NCBI GenBank assembly: GCA_017631885.1 | Contig: JAGBSH010000017.1 | Span: 206,974 to 270,973 of the forward strand | Reading direction: 5' to 3' | DNA length: 64,000 bases | From: Fibrobacteraceae bacterium | GTDB lineage: Bacteria; Fibrobacterota; Fibrobacteria; Fibrobacterales; Fibrobacteraceae | Position numbers and translations under genes: made by a program | Shown here: in pieces, positions 9,078 to 16,803 of the stretch | Layout: the number at the start of each line of letters is the position of its first letter | Position numbering within the stretch: position 1 is the first letter of the stretch | Notes under the pieces: generated by a model | Databases searched by the model: none | Seen by the model: only the letters and a program-made list of their open reading frames with translations | What the model was told of the DNA's origin: nothing

Positions 9078-9921
9078 TATAATCCGGAGTAAAACCTAAT
9101 ACTTGGCAATCGTCTTTAAAAGACTCTTCTCGCATATTTCTGCCCATAACCAAGCAAGAAGAAATACCGACTTTACTTGCGCCGACAATATCTGTTCCAA
9201 GTGTATCGCCAACCATAACCACCCGGCTTTTTTGTGGCACACTTTTTAAAGCGCGTTCAAAAACTTCTGGAAACGGTTTTCCATTACATTCTACTGCGCA
9301 ATGAGTTTCATTCATCAAGCGGTAAGCTTGTAACCCCGAAACATCACTTCGGCTTCCATCAATTTCTGGAGCGCAAGCATCAGGATTCAAAACAATAAGC
9401 AAACTTCCGCTTTGTTTTAAAATTTCTTCGGCATGGCGTAATCTCAACGAATCAAATTCAGTTGAACAAATAATAATTACAGGTTTCTGAGGATTTTCTT
9501 CTATTAAAACGCCTGAACGTTCAAGTAAAATTTTACCAGATTCTCTCCCAAGAAAATAGGCTGATTGGATAGAATACTTTTGTACTAATTCTTTTAAAAA
9601 ATTCCCTGACGAATAAATTTCATGTGGGTAAATCAAAAAGCCCATTTTCAAAAGGTCTTCAGAAAGTTCTTGCTCATCATGAGCCGCATTAGTAATCAAG
9701 CGAATTTCTTTTCCTGTTTCCCGAAGTTTCTGAATAAACGCCTTTGCTCCAGGGTAAACAAAGCCACCACGATTATATAAAGTTCCAAACGCATCAAAGA
9801 AAAACACATCAAATTTTTCAAACAAATCTTTTGCCGCAATCCTTTGCGATAAAGGCTTGCAAGAAAAATTTCCCATTTTTTTTAAATAATACAAATAAAG
9901 ATTTTTTTCTTCTTCTTTCAT
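9058..9921 (-). CDS. HAD-superfamily hydrolase (NagD/HAD-IIA-like)
   Basis: 287 residues. HAD motif I is FFDAFGTLYN with nucleophile D43. Motif II is the Thr in RLITNAA, and motif IV is VMVGDTLGTDIVGA near the C-terminus. The large insert between motifs II and III and the GDTLGTDI block fit the C2-capped IIA group. The residue two after the nucleophile is Phe instead of the usual acid/base Asp, so phosphatase activity is doubtful. The ATG at 9921 is preferred over a TTG at 9957 that would overlap the upstream gene. It lies 11 nt after the upstream gene stop, so it is probably co-transcribed. Confidence 0.8.
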   Translation of the reverse strand: MKEEEKNLYLYYLKKMGNFSCKPLSQRIAAKDLFEKFDVFFFDAFGTLYNRGGFVYPGAKAFIQKLRETGKEIRLITNAAHDEQELSEDLLKMGFLIYPHEIYSSGNFLKELVQKYSIQSAYFLGRESGKILLERSGVLIEENPQKPVIIICSTEFDSLRLRHAEEILKQSGSLLIVLNPDACAPEIDGSRSDVSGLQAYRLMNETHCAVECNGKPFPEVFERALKSVPQKSRVVMVGDTLGTDIVGASKVGISSCLVMGRNMREESFKDDCQVLGFTPDYIISGFE

Positions 9922-9932
9922 AACAATAAAAA

Positions 9933-11153
9933 TCAATCTCTGCGCAAAACGCCCCAAGAATTGAAATCAGCCGAATAATCTTGGTAAATCATTTTTCCTT
10001 GATAAAGAACTTTCAAACCAATACGAACAAAATAAGCTCCAGAGCCTACATAACGGCGACGCCCATCCATAAAATTCCAAAAGAAAAACACCCGCCGCCC
10101 TTTTTGCAAACGTTCATCATTCCCTTTAATTTCTGCTTGGGAACCTGTCAAATAACTCCCTGTATGAGAAAAAATATTCATTTCTAAAACAACAGAAATA
10201 TCATCGTTTAAAAAAGCTGTTTTTGCTTTATTTCTTTTTTGCAACAATTCTAAAACACGCTGGACAAACTGTTCTTCACCCATATCCAAAGAAATACCTA
10301 AGCGATTTTTGGGAAATGGCGTTCCAGTTTCTTTAAATTCCAATTCAAATACCGGGCGTTCGCGAACCTCTTGTGGAGAATAAGACGCTTGCGAAAGTGT
10401 CAAAAGCCTGAAGGGAGAAAGGCCAGACAAAGAAACCCATCTTTTTTTAGAAACATTGCCTTCGTAATCTTTTACCAGATTCTCTTCTAAAAGCACCGAA
10501 TCTGAAGGCGAAAAATATTCAAAACTCCCTGATGGTAAAATCAAATGCAAAGCAAGTGAAGAATCCAATGTATTTTTCACTCTGCAAGGAATTTGCCTGA
10601 TTTCTAAATCTTTCCCTGAACGTAATGAAAATTCTGTGACAGAAACATTACTTTCTATAGGTTCAGAAAAAAGAATTTTCAAAGTATCTTCTCGTAAAGA
10701 AGTTCCTTTGCTCAAAAAAACTTTCAATGGAACTGGAGCTAAAGAATCTTGCAAAACAAGTTCTACACTTGCAGCAGAACGCTGGAACAAAGTCGCAGAA
10801 ATATTTGTTTTTTCTTCTAACGCCGAAACACCTAAAGCCATCTTTTTTTTAGAAAAATCAAAATACATTCTATTTGAATTTTCTGCATCTATTTTCAAAT
10901 CCAAAGACTTTGCCACAAGACGCACATTTTTAAACGATGAATCTGGAAATTCCAAAACTAAACTATCAATATATTCTTTGATATAATTTTCAGAAACAGG
11001 CTTTAAAAAACTAATTGTCAAACAATCCGCTCTACCATCATTATCTTTATCAGAAATAAAATGTCCAAAAGCAGAAGGCGGTATTGGCGAACGGATAAAA
11101 GACGCAAACCCAAGCGTTGCTAAAAAAAACAGCGTTGATAAAGTTCGCATCAT
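9933..11153 (-). CDS. secreted protein with EF-hand-like N-terminus and FlgD-like C-terminus
   Basis: 406 residues. The ATG at 11153 has a TGAGGAA ribosome site 9 nt upstream and opens a signal peptide (MMRTLSTLFFLATLGFA). A Ca-binding type loop DKDNDGRADCL follows at about residue 35. The middle is beta-rich and reads like repeated Ig/Fn3-type or surface-adhesion segments. The end (FFWNFMDGRRRYVGSGAYFVRI) resembles the FlgD-type Ig fold seen at the C-terminus of many secreted Fibrobacter proteins. It forms an apparent operon with the gene before it and the HAD gene after it. Function unknown. Confidence 0.6.
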   Translation of the reverse strand: MMRTLSTLFFLATLGFASFIRSPIPPSAFGHFISDKDNDGRADCLTISFLKPVSENYIKEYIDSLVLEFPDSSFKNVRLVAKSLDLKIDAENSNRMYFDFSKKKMALGVSALEEKTNISATLFQRSAASVELVLQDSLAPVPLKVFLSKGTSLREDTLKILFSEPIESNVSVTEFSLRSGKDLEIRQIPCRVKNTLDSSLALHLILPSGSFEYFSPSDSVLLEENLVKDYEGNVSKKRWVSLSGLSPFRLLTLSQASYSPQEVRERPVFELEFKETGTPFPKNRLGISLDMGEEQFVQRVLELLQKRNKAKTAFLNDDISVVLEMNIFSHTGSYLTGSQAEIKGNDERLQKGRRVFFFWNFMDGRRRYVGSGAYFVRIGLKVLYQGKMIYQDYSADFNSWGVLRRD

Positions 11154-11168
11154 AAATCCATTCCTCAA

Positions 11169-11771
11169 TTATTCACTTTTTAAAATCCCGTAATCTTTGC
11201 CTTCAACTGGAATCACAAGAGAAAGTTCAGACAAAACATCCATTTGATTTTCAAAAATATCTTTCACATTTTCGCCTAAAACTTCTTCTTCATTTTTTTC
11301 CAAGTTATACGCAAAAAAAGAGCCATCAGCAAAAATAGAAATACAGCAATCCCAGTCAACGCTACGCCCTTCCACACCAGAACTTTCAAGCATCAAAAGT
11401 GGCCGCGGAGCGGGAATCGGGTTTGCATGCCCATTTTCATAAATAAAATAGTTTCTGCTTATAAGCAAATGTTCTAAAGCCATTGTTGAAGGCGTATTTT
11501 CAAATTCATTCCGCAAGCGACGAATGTTTCCTAAATCGTCTTCAAATGGGTCTTGAAAATCTTCTGGCAACACAACTTGCCAATAATCAAACTTTTTCAA
11601 ATCACCACCAAAGCGATCAATAACTGCTTTGGGCGGTTCGGGGCGTTCCATTAAAAAATCTTCAAACGAATCCAAAATTTCATCAAAGCGAGATTTCCAA
11701 TCTTCTTTTTTCCATTCTTCAAGCGCTTTCAACAATCGTTGCAAATGTTTTTCATTTGTTTTCTTTCCCAT
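11169..11771 (-). CDS. hypothetical acidic cytoplasmic protein
   Basis: 200 residues, no signal peptide or membrane segment. The N-terminal third is a charged helical stretch (KHLQRLLKALEEWKKEDW), and the rest is acidic and probably globular. I do not recognise a family. It starts one base after the preceding amidohydrolase stop and ends next to the secreted protein gene, so it belongs to a four-gene reverse-strand operon (about 12666 to 9058). Confidence 0.6.
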   Translation of the reverse strand: MGKKTNEKHLQRLLKALEEWKKEDWKSRFDEILDSFEDFLMERPEPPKAVIDRFGGDLKKFDYWQVVLPEDFQDPFEDDLGNIRRLRNEFENTPSTMALEHLLISRNYFIYENGHANPIPAPRPLLMLESSGVEGRSVDWDCCISIFADGSFFAYNLEKNEEEVLGENVKDIFENQMDVLSELSLVIPVEGKDYGILKSE

Positions 11772-11772
11772 T

Positions 11773-12666
11773 TTACCAATTCTCCATAGTTCTTTTTGTA
11801 AGGCTCATGGCTATTTTCTTTTCATAATAAGCGGCTTCGTTTACAAAAACAGGGAACACCGTTTCACCATGATACAAAATATCTTGCCCATCAAAAGTTT
11901 TAAAAATTTTATCACCTTCTTTTAATTCTTTAAAATCAGCACCTTGTCTATCTGGGTGAATCATCGCACAAATATTTCCAGAAGCATCTCGTGGGTAATC
12001 TAAATCTTTCCATTGCGTAAAAACTTCAACAAGCTTTGCTTCTCTTTTTTCAAACAATCCTTTATTATAATCTTCAACCAATTCAAGATAGCGAAGCACA
12101 ATTTTTTCTGTCAATTCAAACAAACTAGCCAAAAGAGTCCCATGGGCTTGTGGGCCGACTTCAAGGCAAATATCAGCCTTTGCTATTGTTCCAAAATAAG
12201 GCGAAGCCAAGCGTTCTTCTGGTTGAAAATAAATGCGTGTTTCTGGGAACTCTTTTACAATTTCAGCGGAAGCCATTGTCGTAAACGGATTTTTCTCTGA
12301 AAGAATCAGACACGCCCCCATATTCGACGTTGTATTATGAACATCTATCAACAAATCTGTTTTTGTACATTCGCCTTTTTTTCCAAACATTTCATTCAAT
12401 TCTTTCGCTCGATTAATTTCATAACAAAGAGATCCGCCTTGAATCGAAAGAGAATTTTCAGAAAAAGAACGATTTAAATCTTGATCGACATAGCGCCTAT
12501 TCAAGCGCATAGCTAAAGGGTTTGCTAAAACCAGTTGCACATTAGCCGAAGGACAAACTTTTTCAAAAATTTCCGGATAACTTTGCCACTTGCGGACAAG
12601 TTCTACACCCGTTTTTTCATTCCCATGGGTCGCACCAGAAATCACTATGGATTTAATCAAAGACAT
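11773..12666 (-). CDS. succinylglutamate desuccinylase/aspartoacylase-family amidohydrolase
   Basis: 297 residues. A zinc carboxypeptidase-like fold is shown by ligands H14 and E17 (GATHGNEKTG), the NRRYVDQDLNRSF block (56-68, substrate-binding Arg) and H110 (LLIDVHNTTSN). The family removes acyl groups from N-acyl amino acids; the layout is closest to aspartoacylase/aminoacylase-3. The ATG at 12666 is chosen over a longer frame because the aspartoacylase homology starts at once and a TATTAT box lies 6 nt upstream, again a leaderless-type start. Divergent from dusA. Confidence 0.85.
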   Translation of the reverse strand: MSLIKSIVISGATHGNEKTGVELVRKWQSYPEIFEKVCPSANVQLVLANPLAMRLNRRYVDQDLNRSFSENSLSIQGGSLCYEINRAKELNEMFGKKGECTKTDLLIDVHNTTSNMGACLILSEKNPFTTMASAEIVKEFPETRIYFQPEERLASPYFGTIAKADICLEVGPQAHGTLLASLFELTEKIVLRYLELVEDYNKGLFEKREAKLVEVFTQWKDLDYPRDASGNICAMIHPDRQGADFKELKEGDKIFKTFDGQDILYHGETVFPVFVNEAAYYEKKIAMSLTKRTMENW

Positions 12667-12786
12667 ACCCTTATAATAATAAATTCCAACAAAAAAATCA
12701 CTAAGAAAAGACCTTAACGCACTAAAATTCAACTTAAAGAAAGGGCTTTCCCTTTTATTCCTTATTTGAAATGCTAAATTCAGCAC

Positions 12787-13770
12787 ATGGATTTAAACTT
12801 TTACCGCCGCCTTTCAATTGCCCCAATGCTTGATTACACCGATAGGCATTGCCGTTACTTATTACGCCTTTTAACTAAAAACACGCTCCTTTATACAGAA
12901 ATGATTCCGGCAAATGCCTTGGTTCATGCAGACCCAGAACCATTTTTAAAACATTCTCTCGAAGAATACCCACTTGCTATACAGCTCGGTGGCGGTGACC
13001 CAGAAACTTTAGCATTAGCTTCAAAAAAAGCAGAAAATGCTGGCTACCAAGAAATCAATTTAAATTGCGGTTGCCCTTCGGATCGAGTTCAGAATGGTTC
13101 TTTTGGAGCGTGCCTTATGAAAGACAGCGAAAAAGTAGCACGCTGTATCGAAGCCATGCAAAAAGCGGTTCAAGTTCCTGTTACTGTAAAATGTCGAATT
13201 GGCATTGACCACGACGATTCTTTTGAATTCTTTTTAAACTTTATAAAAACTGTTCACGAAGCAGGTTGCAATACATTCATTATTCACGCAAGAAAAGCTT
13301 GGTTAAAAGGTTTAAGCCCAAAAGAAAACAGAGACATTCCACCCCTTAATTATGAACGCGTTTTAGAACTCAAAAAACTAATGCCTAACCTGAACATTTC
13401 TATAAACGGCGGCATTAAAACACTAGAACACGCAAAAGAATTGCTTACACAACTTGATGGCGTTATGATTGGCCGCGCCGCTTATGAAAATCCTTGGATG
13501 TTAAAAGAAGCCGACTCTCTGATTTACAACACCCAAGACCCTATTTGGAAAAATCGAAAAGAATTATTAACGGCTTATCTCCCTTACGTTGAACAAGAAC
13601 TCTCTCAAGGTTGCCCATTAACCATTATCACACGCCACTTAAGTTCTCTATTCAACGGCATTCCTGGCTCAAGAAAATACCGCCAAATGCTAAGCGAACA
13701 AGCCCCAAAAGCAAAAGATGGCGTTGAATTACTCCAAAAAGCCATGGCCTTTGTCGAAGAAATTGGTTAA
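12787..13770 (+). CDS. dusA: tRNA-dihydrouridine(20/20a) synthase DusA
   Basis: 327 residues, FMN-dependent reductase acting on D-loop uridines of tRNA. The N-terminus RRLSIAPMLDYTDRHCRYLL and the block GCPSDRVQNGSFGACLM (catalytic C96) are specific to DusA rather than DusB/C. KCRIGID and INGGI flavin-binding strands are present. An extended -10 (TGC TAAATT, TAAATT at 12775-12780) lies exactly 6 nt before the ATG, and no Shine-Dalgarno is seen. The 3' end overlaps the convergent DUF262 gene by 4 nt. Confidence 0.95.
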   Translation: MDLNFYRRLSIAPMLDYTDRHCRYLLRLLTKNTLLYTEMIPANALVHADPEPFLKHSLEEYPLAIQLGGGDPETLALASKKAENAGYQEINLNCGCPSDRVQNGSFGACLMKDSEKVARCIEAMQKAVQVPVTVKCRIGIDHDDSFEFFLNFIKTVHEAGCNTFIIHARKAWLKGLSPKENRDIPPLNYERVLELKKLMPNLNISINGGIKTLEHAKELLTQLDGVMIGRAAYENPWMLKEADSLIYNTQDPIWKNRKELLTAYLPYVEQELSQGCPLTIITRHLSSLFNGIPGSRKYRQMLSEQAPKAKDGVELLQKAMAFVEEIG

Positions 13771-14876
13771 CTCTTCCCTTTCCGCCTATTACATTCTCTA
13801 CAAAGCATTTGACAATTCTCTAATTCAGTTTTTCCGCCTTCAGACCATGGAGTAATATGGTCAGCTTCCATTTCAGAGATTTCAAAAAACTTTTCAGCAT
13901 CAGGGCATTTCGGATTAGCACATTTGCCATTTTGTTTTTCATAAACTGAAATTTTTTGAGCTTCGCTAAAAGAACGAATTGAAAGATATTTTTCTTTTCT
14001 AGTAAGCAAATAGTGGTAAATTCCTCGTTTATTTGTCACATCATCATCAAGCAACAATTTCTGAGTTTCTTCTTCTAATTGTTCTGTATCAAACAATTCA
14101 TCTTTAAAGTCATTATAAAGTGTTCCCCAATCTTGTCCTTTCATCAATTTAAGACGTGATTTTGAAGTATTGAAAGTCGTCTTAACCCATTCAATCACAT
14201 TTTGAAAATAGCGCCACAAAGCACCAGCATTCTGGTCAAACTGATGAATCGCCATATAACCTTCAACATGACCATTTGCAATCCAAGAAATCGCCGTTTC
14301 TAGATATTCCTGACGAATTGCAGAACCATTCAAAAAATCTGCGGCAATTTTTTGTGCAGCACAACCATTCTTACTAAAATAGCGTTTTGCATCATTTACC
14401 CAAGGGCCGGCATAAACAGCATTCAATAGTTCTTGATCTGTTAATTTCTCGCCTGCAATATTAATTGTTCTAAACCAACTCAATTTTTCAGAATCAGTCC
14501 CAGAACAAAGATAAACCATCAAATCATAATCCAAAAATTTTTCTTGCTCATCTTTCTGCAAATTATGAAAATACCTAAAATCAAAAGCAAAATCGCCTGA
14601 CACAAATTGACAAAGAGAAATTGTCCTTTGTTGCCCATCAATAACTTCAAAACTTCCATCTTCTCGCACAGCCCAATACATCACATTCAGCGGGAACCCT
14701 TTAAAAACAGTATCAATCACCGCTTCACGCTGTTTATCTTTATAAATAAATTCACGTTGATAAGACGGCCGAATATCAAGTTTAGAGTCATAGCCAACAA
14801 CGCGACCACTCTCCTCGTCATTATGATAACCTTTTACAAGGTCTCGAATTTTAATTTGTTTAAGTTCAATATTCAT
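13767..14876 (-). CDS. DUF262 (GmrS-like) protein with C-terminal HNH nuclease
   Basis: 369 residues. The N-terminal DUF262/ParB-like NTPase domain has PSYQREF (38-43) and the diagnostic IDGQQR (79-84). The C-terminal HNH domain has CANPKC, then ADHITPWSEGG (D339, H340) and CRECN (C359, C362), a zinc-bound beta-beta-alpha nuclease with all key residues. Related DUF262-HNH proteins (GmrSD, BrxU, SspE) restrict phage DNA. It follows an EcoRI-type adenine methyltransferase on the same strand, so a restriction partner is a reasonable inference. AAGGA lies 8 nt before the ATG. Confidence 0.85.
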   Translation of the reverse strand: MNIELKQIKIRDLVKGYHNDEESGRVVGYDSKLDIRPSYQREFIYKDKQREAVIDTVFKGFPLNVMYWAVREDGSFEVIDGQQRTISLCQFVSGDFAFDFRYFHNLQKDEQEKFLDYDLMVYLCSGTDSEKLSWFRTINIAGEKLTDQELLNAVYAGPWVNDAKRYFSKNGCAAQKIAADFLNGSAIRQEYLETAISWIANGHVEGYMAIHQFDQNAGALWRYFQNVIEWVKTTFNTSKSRLKLMKGQDWGTLYNDFKDELFDTEQLEEETQKLLLDDDVTNKRGIYHYLLTRKEKYLSIRSFSEAQKISVYEKQNGKCANPKCPDAEKFFEISEMEADHITPWSEGGKTELENCQMLCRECNRRKGKS

Positions 14877-14896
14877 AATTTTTTCCTTTTGTTTAT

Positions 14897-15070
14897 TTTC
14901 TGGGCAGTCCCCACTTTCAGTGGGTCGGGCTTTTCGCCATTCCGCTTTCGCTCCAGCCTCCTCGCAGCCTCAACTTTCTGTCATTTTCGGGCGTGATCCG
15001 AAAATCTCACAAGGCTGCTGCGGTGGCCGCCTACGGCGTGGCTACAATCCCTACTGCAAAAAGCTGCTAC
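14897..15070 (-). other. GC-rich structured spacer between methyltransferase and DUF262-HNH genes
   Basis: This spacer is much richer in G+C than its surroundings. It contains a hairpin at 14910-14924 (CCCACT/AGTGGG), a perfect 8-bp hairpin at 14983-15005 (ATTTTCGG/CCGAAAAT), and an outer stem GCAGCCT (14964-14970) with AGGCTGC (15012-15018) enclosing the latter. It has no T tract typical of a terminator and no open reading frame. It may be a transcribed control element or an old repeat. Confidence 0.5.
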
Positions 15071-15076
15071 ACAAAA

Positions 15077-16057
15077 TTATTTCTTTTTGATTAAGATGCG
15101 AGCGTAGATATTTTTTCCGTTTATCAATGGTCGAGCATCTTTTTCACCCAGAAAATCAATTCCCACAACTTCCTTATTGTATCCTGCGGAGGAAATCATA
15201 CCTACTATCTCAAATTGTTCGGGATTGTATTTATCCAAAAAAGTAATTGGAACACCAATCACTCCATCATAATCTTGTGGAATATCTGTAACTTTACTAA
15301 CATCAATAGCATCATAGTTGTCATATTTTGGATATTCTTCTGGTGTGTATTTTTTATACAAAACAAGTACTTCTTCTTGCTTTGTTGTAGGAAGATTTGT
15401 ATACCAACAAGCCATAATGTGTTTTACTTTTTTCCCATTTTCTACTTTTTCAAAAGAATTGCCTTCTGGAACTTCGAGCCAAAAATCGCTATTCATATTT
15501 CTATAGCCAATTCTAATTTTATTTTCCTTAAATAACGAAAAAATCTCTTTGTACGTAACTGCATTTTTATTCCCAATAATCAAAAACTTCTTATCAAACT
15601 CCACCAACTGTGCAACATATTCTCGGAACAAACTAAAAGGTGGGTTCGTCACCACAATGTCAGCTTGTTTTAAAAGTTCAATGCATTCTTTACTTCTAAA
15701 ATCACCGTCACCCTTCAAGTTGTGAATTCCTATTTCCTCAGGGTCTGGGATTCGATTTCCATTTTTATCGCCAAAATATTCAAGCCAAATAGCGCTTTCT
15801 GAATCATTTTGACTAAATAAATCTCGTTCTTGGTTCTTATAACAAGTGGTAATAAGGCGCTTTAAACCAAGATGTTCAAAGTTGTAAGCAAAATAATGAA
15901 AGAAATTTGAAACTCTTGGGTCATCACAATTACAAAGAACTGTTTTCCCTTTAAAATGTTGTTTATAATGCGCTAGCTCTTTTTCAATATCAGAAAGTTG
16001 CGTATAAAACTCATCGTTCTTATTCTTTTTTGCCGATTTTAAAGTTTCATTTGCCAT
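15077..16057 (-). CDS. adenine-specific DNA methyltransferase, EcoRI family
   Basis: 326 residues. It belongs to the M.EcoRI-type N6-adenine methyltransferases: the N-terminal KNDEFYTQ block, the unusual SAM-binding region around VLCNCDDPRVSNFFHYF (about 40-56) and the catalytic NPPF (138-141) are present. Such enzymes protect host DNA in type II systems. ATG 16057 has AAGGAG at a good distance; an upstream in-frame start would lie across the palindrome below. No EcoRI-like nuclease is adjacent; the downstream DUF262-HNH gene is the only candidate partner. Confidence 0.9.
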   Translation of the reverse strand: MANETLKSAKKNKNDEFYTQLSDIEKELAHYKQHFKGKTVLCNCDDPRVSNFFHYFAYNFEHLGLKRLITTCYKNQERDLFSQNDSESAIWLEYFGDKNGNRIPDPEEIGIHNLKGDGDFRSKECIELLKQADIVVTNPPFSLFREYVAQLVEFDKKFLIIGNKNAVTYKEIFSLFKENKIRIGYRNMNSDFWLEVPEGNSFEKVENGKKVKHIMACWYTNLPTTKQEEVLVLYKKYTPEEYPKYDNYDAIDVSKVTDIPQDYDGVIGVPITFLDKYNPEQFEIVGMISSAGYNKEVVGIDFLGEKDARPLINGKNIYARILIKKK

Positions 16058-16061
16058 TGTA

Positions 16062-16100
16062 TGCTCCTTGCAAGTGAATGACTTCACTCTCGTTGGAGCA
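16062..16100 (-). promoter_or_regulatory. nested palindrome upstream of the methyltransferase
   Basis: A perfect 16-bp palindrome AGTGAATGACTTCACT (16073-16088, 6-bp arms) sits inside a second inverted repeat, TGCTCC (16062-16067) with GGAGCA (16095-16100). On the mRNA the outer arm includes the ribosome-binding site, so folding could hide it. As DNA it looks like a dimeric-regulator operator such as a C-box. Confidence 0.55.
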
Positions 16101-16115
16101 TGACTTTGCCAATTC

Positions 16116-16150
16116 AAAAAGAAAAAGCGAAGAGCTGGCTCACTCTTCGC
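16116..16150 (-). terminator. intrinsic terminator upstream of the methyltransferase
   Basis: On the reverse strand an 8-bp stem GCGAAGAG/CTCTTCGC (16127-16150, loop 8 nt) is followed by T5-C-T5. It would stop transcription arriving from the lipoprotein/non-coding region before the methyltransferase. Confidence 0.8.
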
Positions 16151-16278
16151 CTAAAAACGAGACTTTAAAAAAGAATACAATACACCCACAAACCCTAACG
16201 AATACAATTCGCCTAGGGTATAAAATGCCCATAACAACAATAGGGCCTTAGTAGGTAAATATCTTATTCTCGTAACCG

Positions 16279-16316
16279 TGAAAGTGTCTAGTTTTCAAGA
16301 GAAGAACAAGAGTAAA
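16279..16316 (-). repeat. partial copy R1 of the flanking repeat
   Basis: About 38 bp starting tgaaagtgtctag and running through the CAAGAGAAGAACAAGAG block, almost identical to the first part of R2 and R3. It lacks the coding-side half. Confidence 0.75.
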
Positions 16317-16373
16317 ACCCAATTAAGTTTTTACTCTCATTATTACATTCCCCATCTAAGCCATATTTGAAAT

Positions 16374-16454
16374 AAAAAAAGGCGTGGAGTTGAATGCACT
16401 TATCTCTTGAAGGCCTAGACTGCCTGGTTACAATAAGTACAAACAACTCACGCC
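16374..16454 (-). ncRNA. candidate rod-shaped small RNA with intrinsic 3' end
   Basis: On the reverse strand three collinear stems nest in one rod. The outer stem is GGCGTGAGTTG with CAACTCCACGCC (one bulged base), the middle stem GTACTTAT with ATAAGTGC (one G-U), and the inner stem AGGC with GCCT around a 7-nt loop. They are separated by roughly symmetric internal loops. The 3' side runs straight into seven T residues (16380-16374), as in an intrinsic terminator. No matching RNA family is recognised; it could also be only an elaborate terminator. Confidence 0.45.
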
Positions 16455-16603
16455 CTGAAATAGGCAACAAGATGCACCCGATTTATACGGATACAATATT
16501 GACTCATAAAAAACAAGAGCCAATATTTGTTGAAATACACTTAAACGAATCATAAATTCGTAAAGCATAAATACGTGAGTGTTCGCCTCATTCTTCGCAA
16601 CCA

Positions 16604-16696
16604 TGAAAGTGTCTAGTTTTCAAGAGAAGAACAAGAGCAAAAACTATTTACCTAAATATACAATAAAATTTTGCTCAACACTCAAAGCAATTTGAA
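16604..16696 (-). repeat. 93-bp repeat copy R2
   Basis: Nearly identical to 23570-23662. On the reverse strand it holds the end of a reading frame (FQIALSVEQNFIVYLGK, then stop) inside an inverted repeat GAGCAAAA/TTTTGCTC (16635-16676), followed by a T/C-rich tail, so it may also act as a terminator. Confidence 0.8.
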
Positions 16697-16803
16697 ATTC
16701 AGCAGTAACTTTTGTGTCTTGATGAACCAGAATTGTTCCGTTCCATTGGATATCATTACCAACATAGAAAATTACACTGCCTTTTGTTTGAGAAATCAAT
16801 TTA
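16697..16803 (-). pseudogene. fragment P1 of the 3' end of the 1165-residue secreted protein gene
   Basis: Reads QTKGSVIFYVGN, then QWNGTI joined to VHQDTKV, matching the C-terminus of the protein encoded at 19961-23458 but with about 165 bp deleted between those two blocks. It is then fused to the R2 repeat, giving a hybrid tail. It follows lipoprotein A and has no start of its own. Confidence 0.8.

Larger units (their letters stand above)
16151..16603 (-). other. 453-bp non-coding tract with serial hairpins
   Basis: No convincing coding region. It holds a chain of reverse-strand hairpins: 16192-16219 (ACCCTA/TAGGGT plus CGAAT/ATTCG), 16227-16246 (GCCC/GGGC), an inverted repeat GAGTAAAA/TTTTACTC near 16306-16338, the rod-like element at 16374-16454, 16495-16527 (AATATTG..CAATATT) and 16545-16561 (ACGAAT/ATTCGT). 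Copy R1 of the 93-bp repeat is embedded. It lies downstream of the lipoprotein array. Confidence 0.5.

Noticed and set aside
16374..16454. 6S RNA or tmRNA
   Set aside because: It is too short, lacks the large central bubble of 6S RNA, and has no tRNA-like ends or tag frame of tmRNA.
16151..16603. Integron attC-like sites or a CRISPR array in the hairpin tract
   Set aside because: The hairpins differ in sequence and spacing, the GTTRRRY/RYYYAAC core pairs of attC are not present as a set, and no integrase is nearby. No regularly spaced identical repeats exist.
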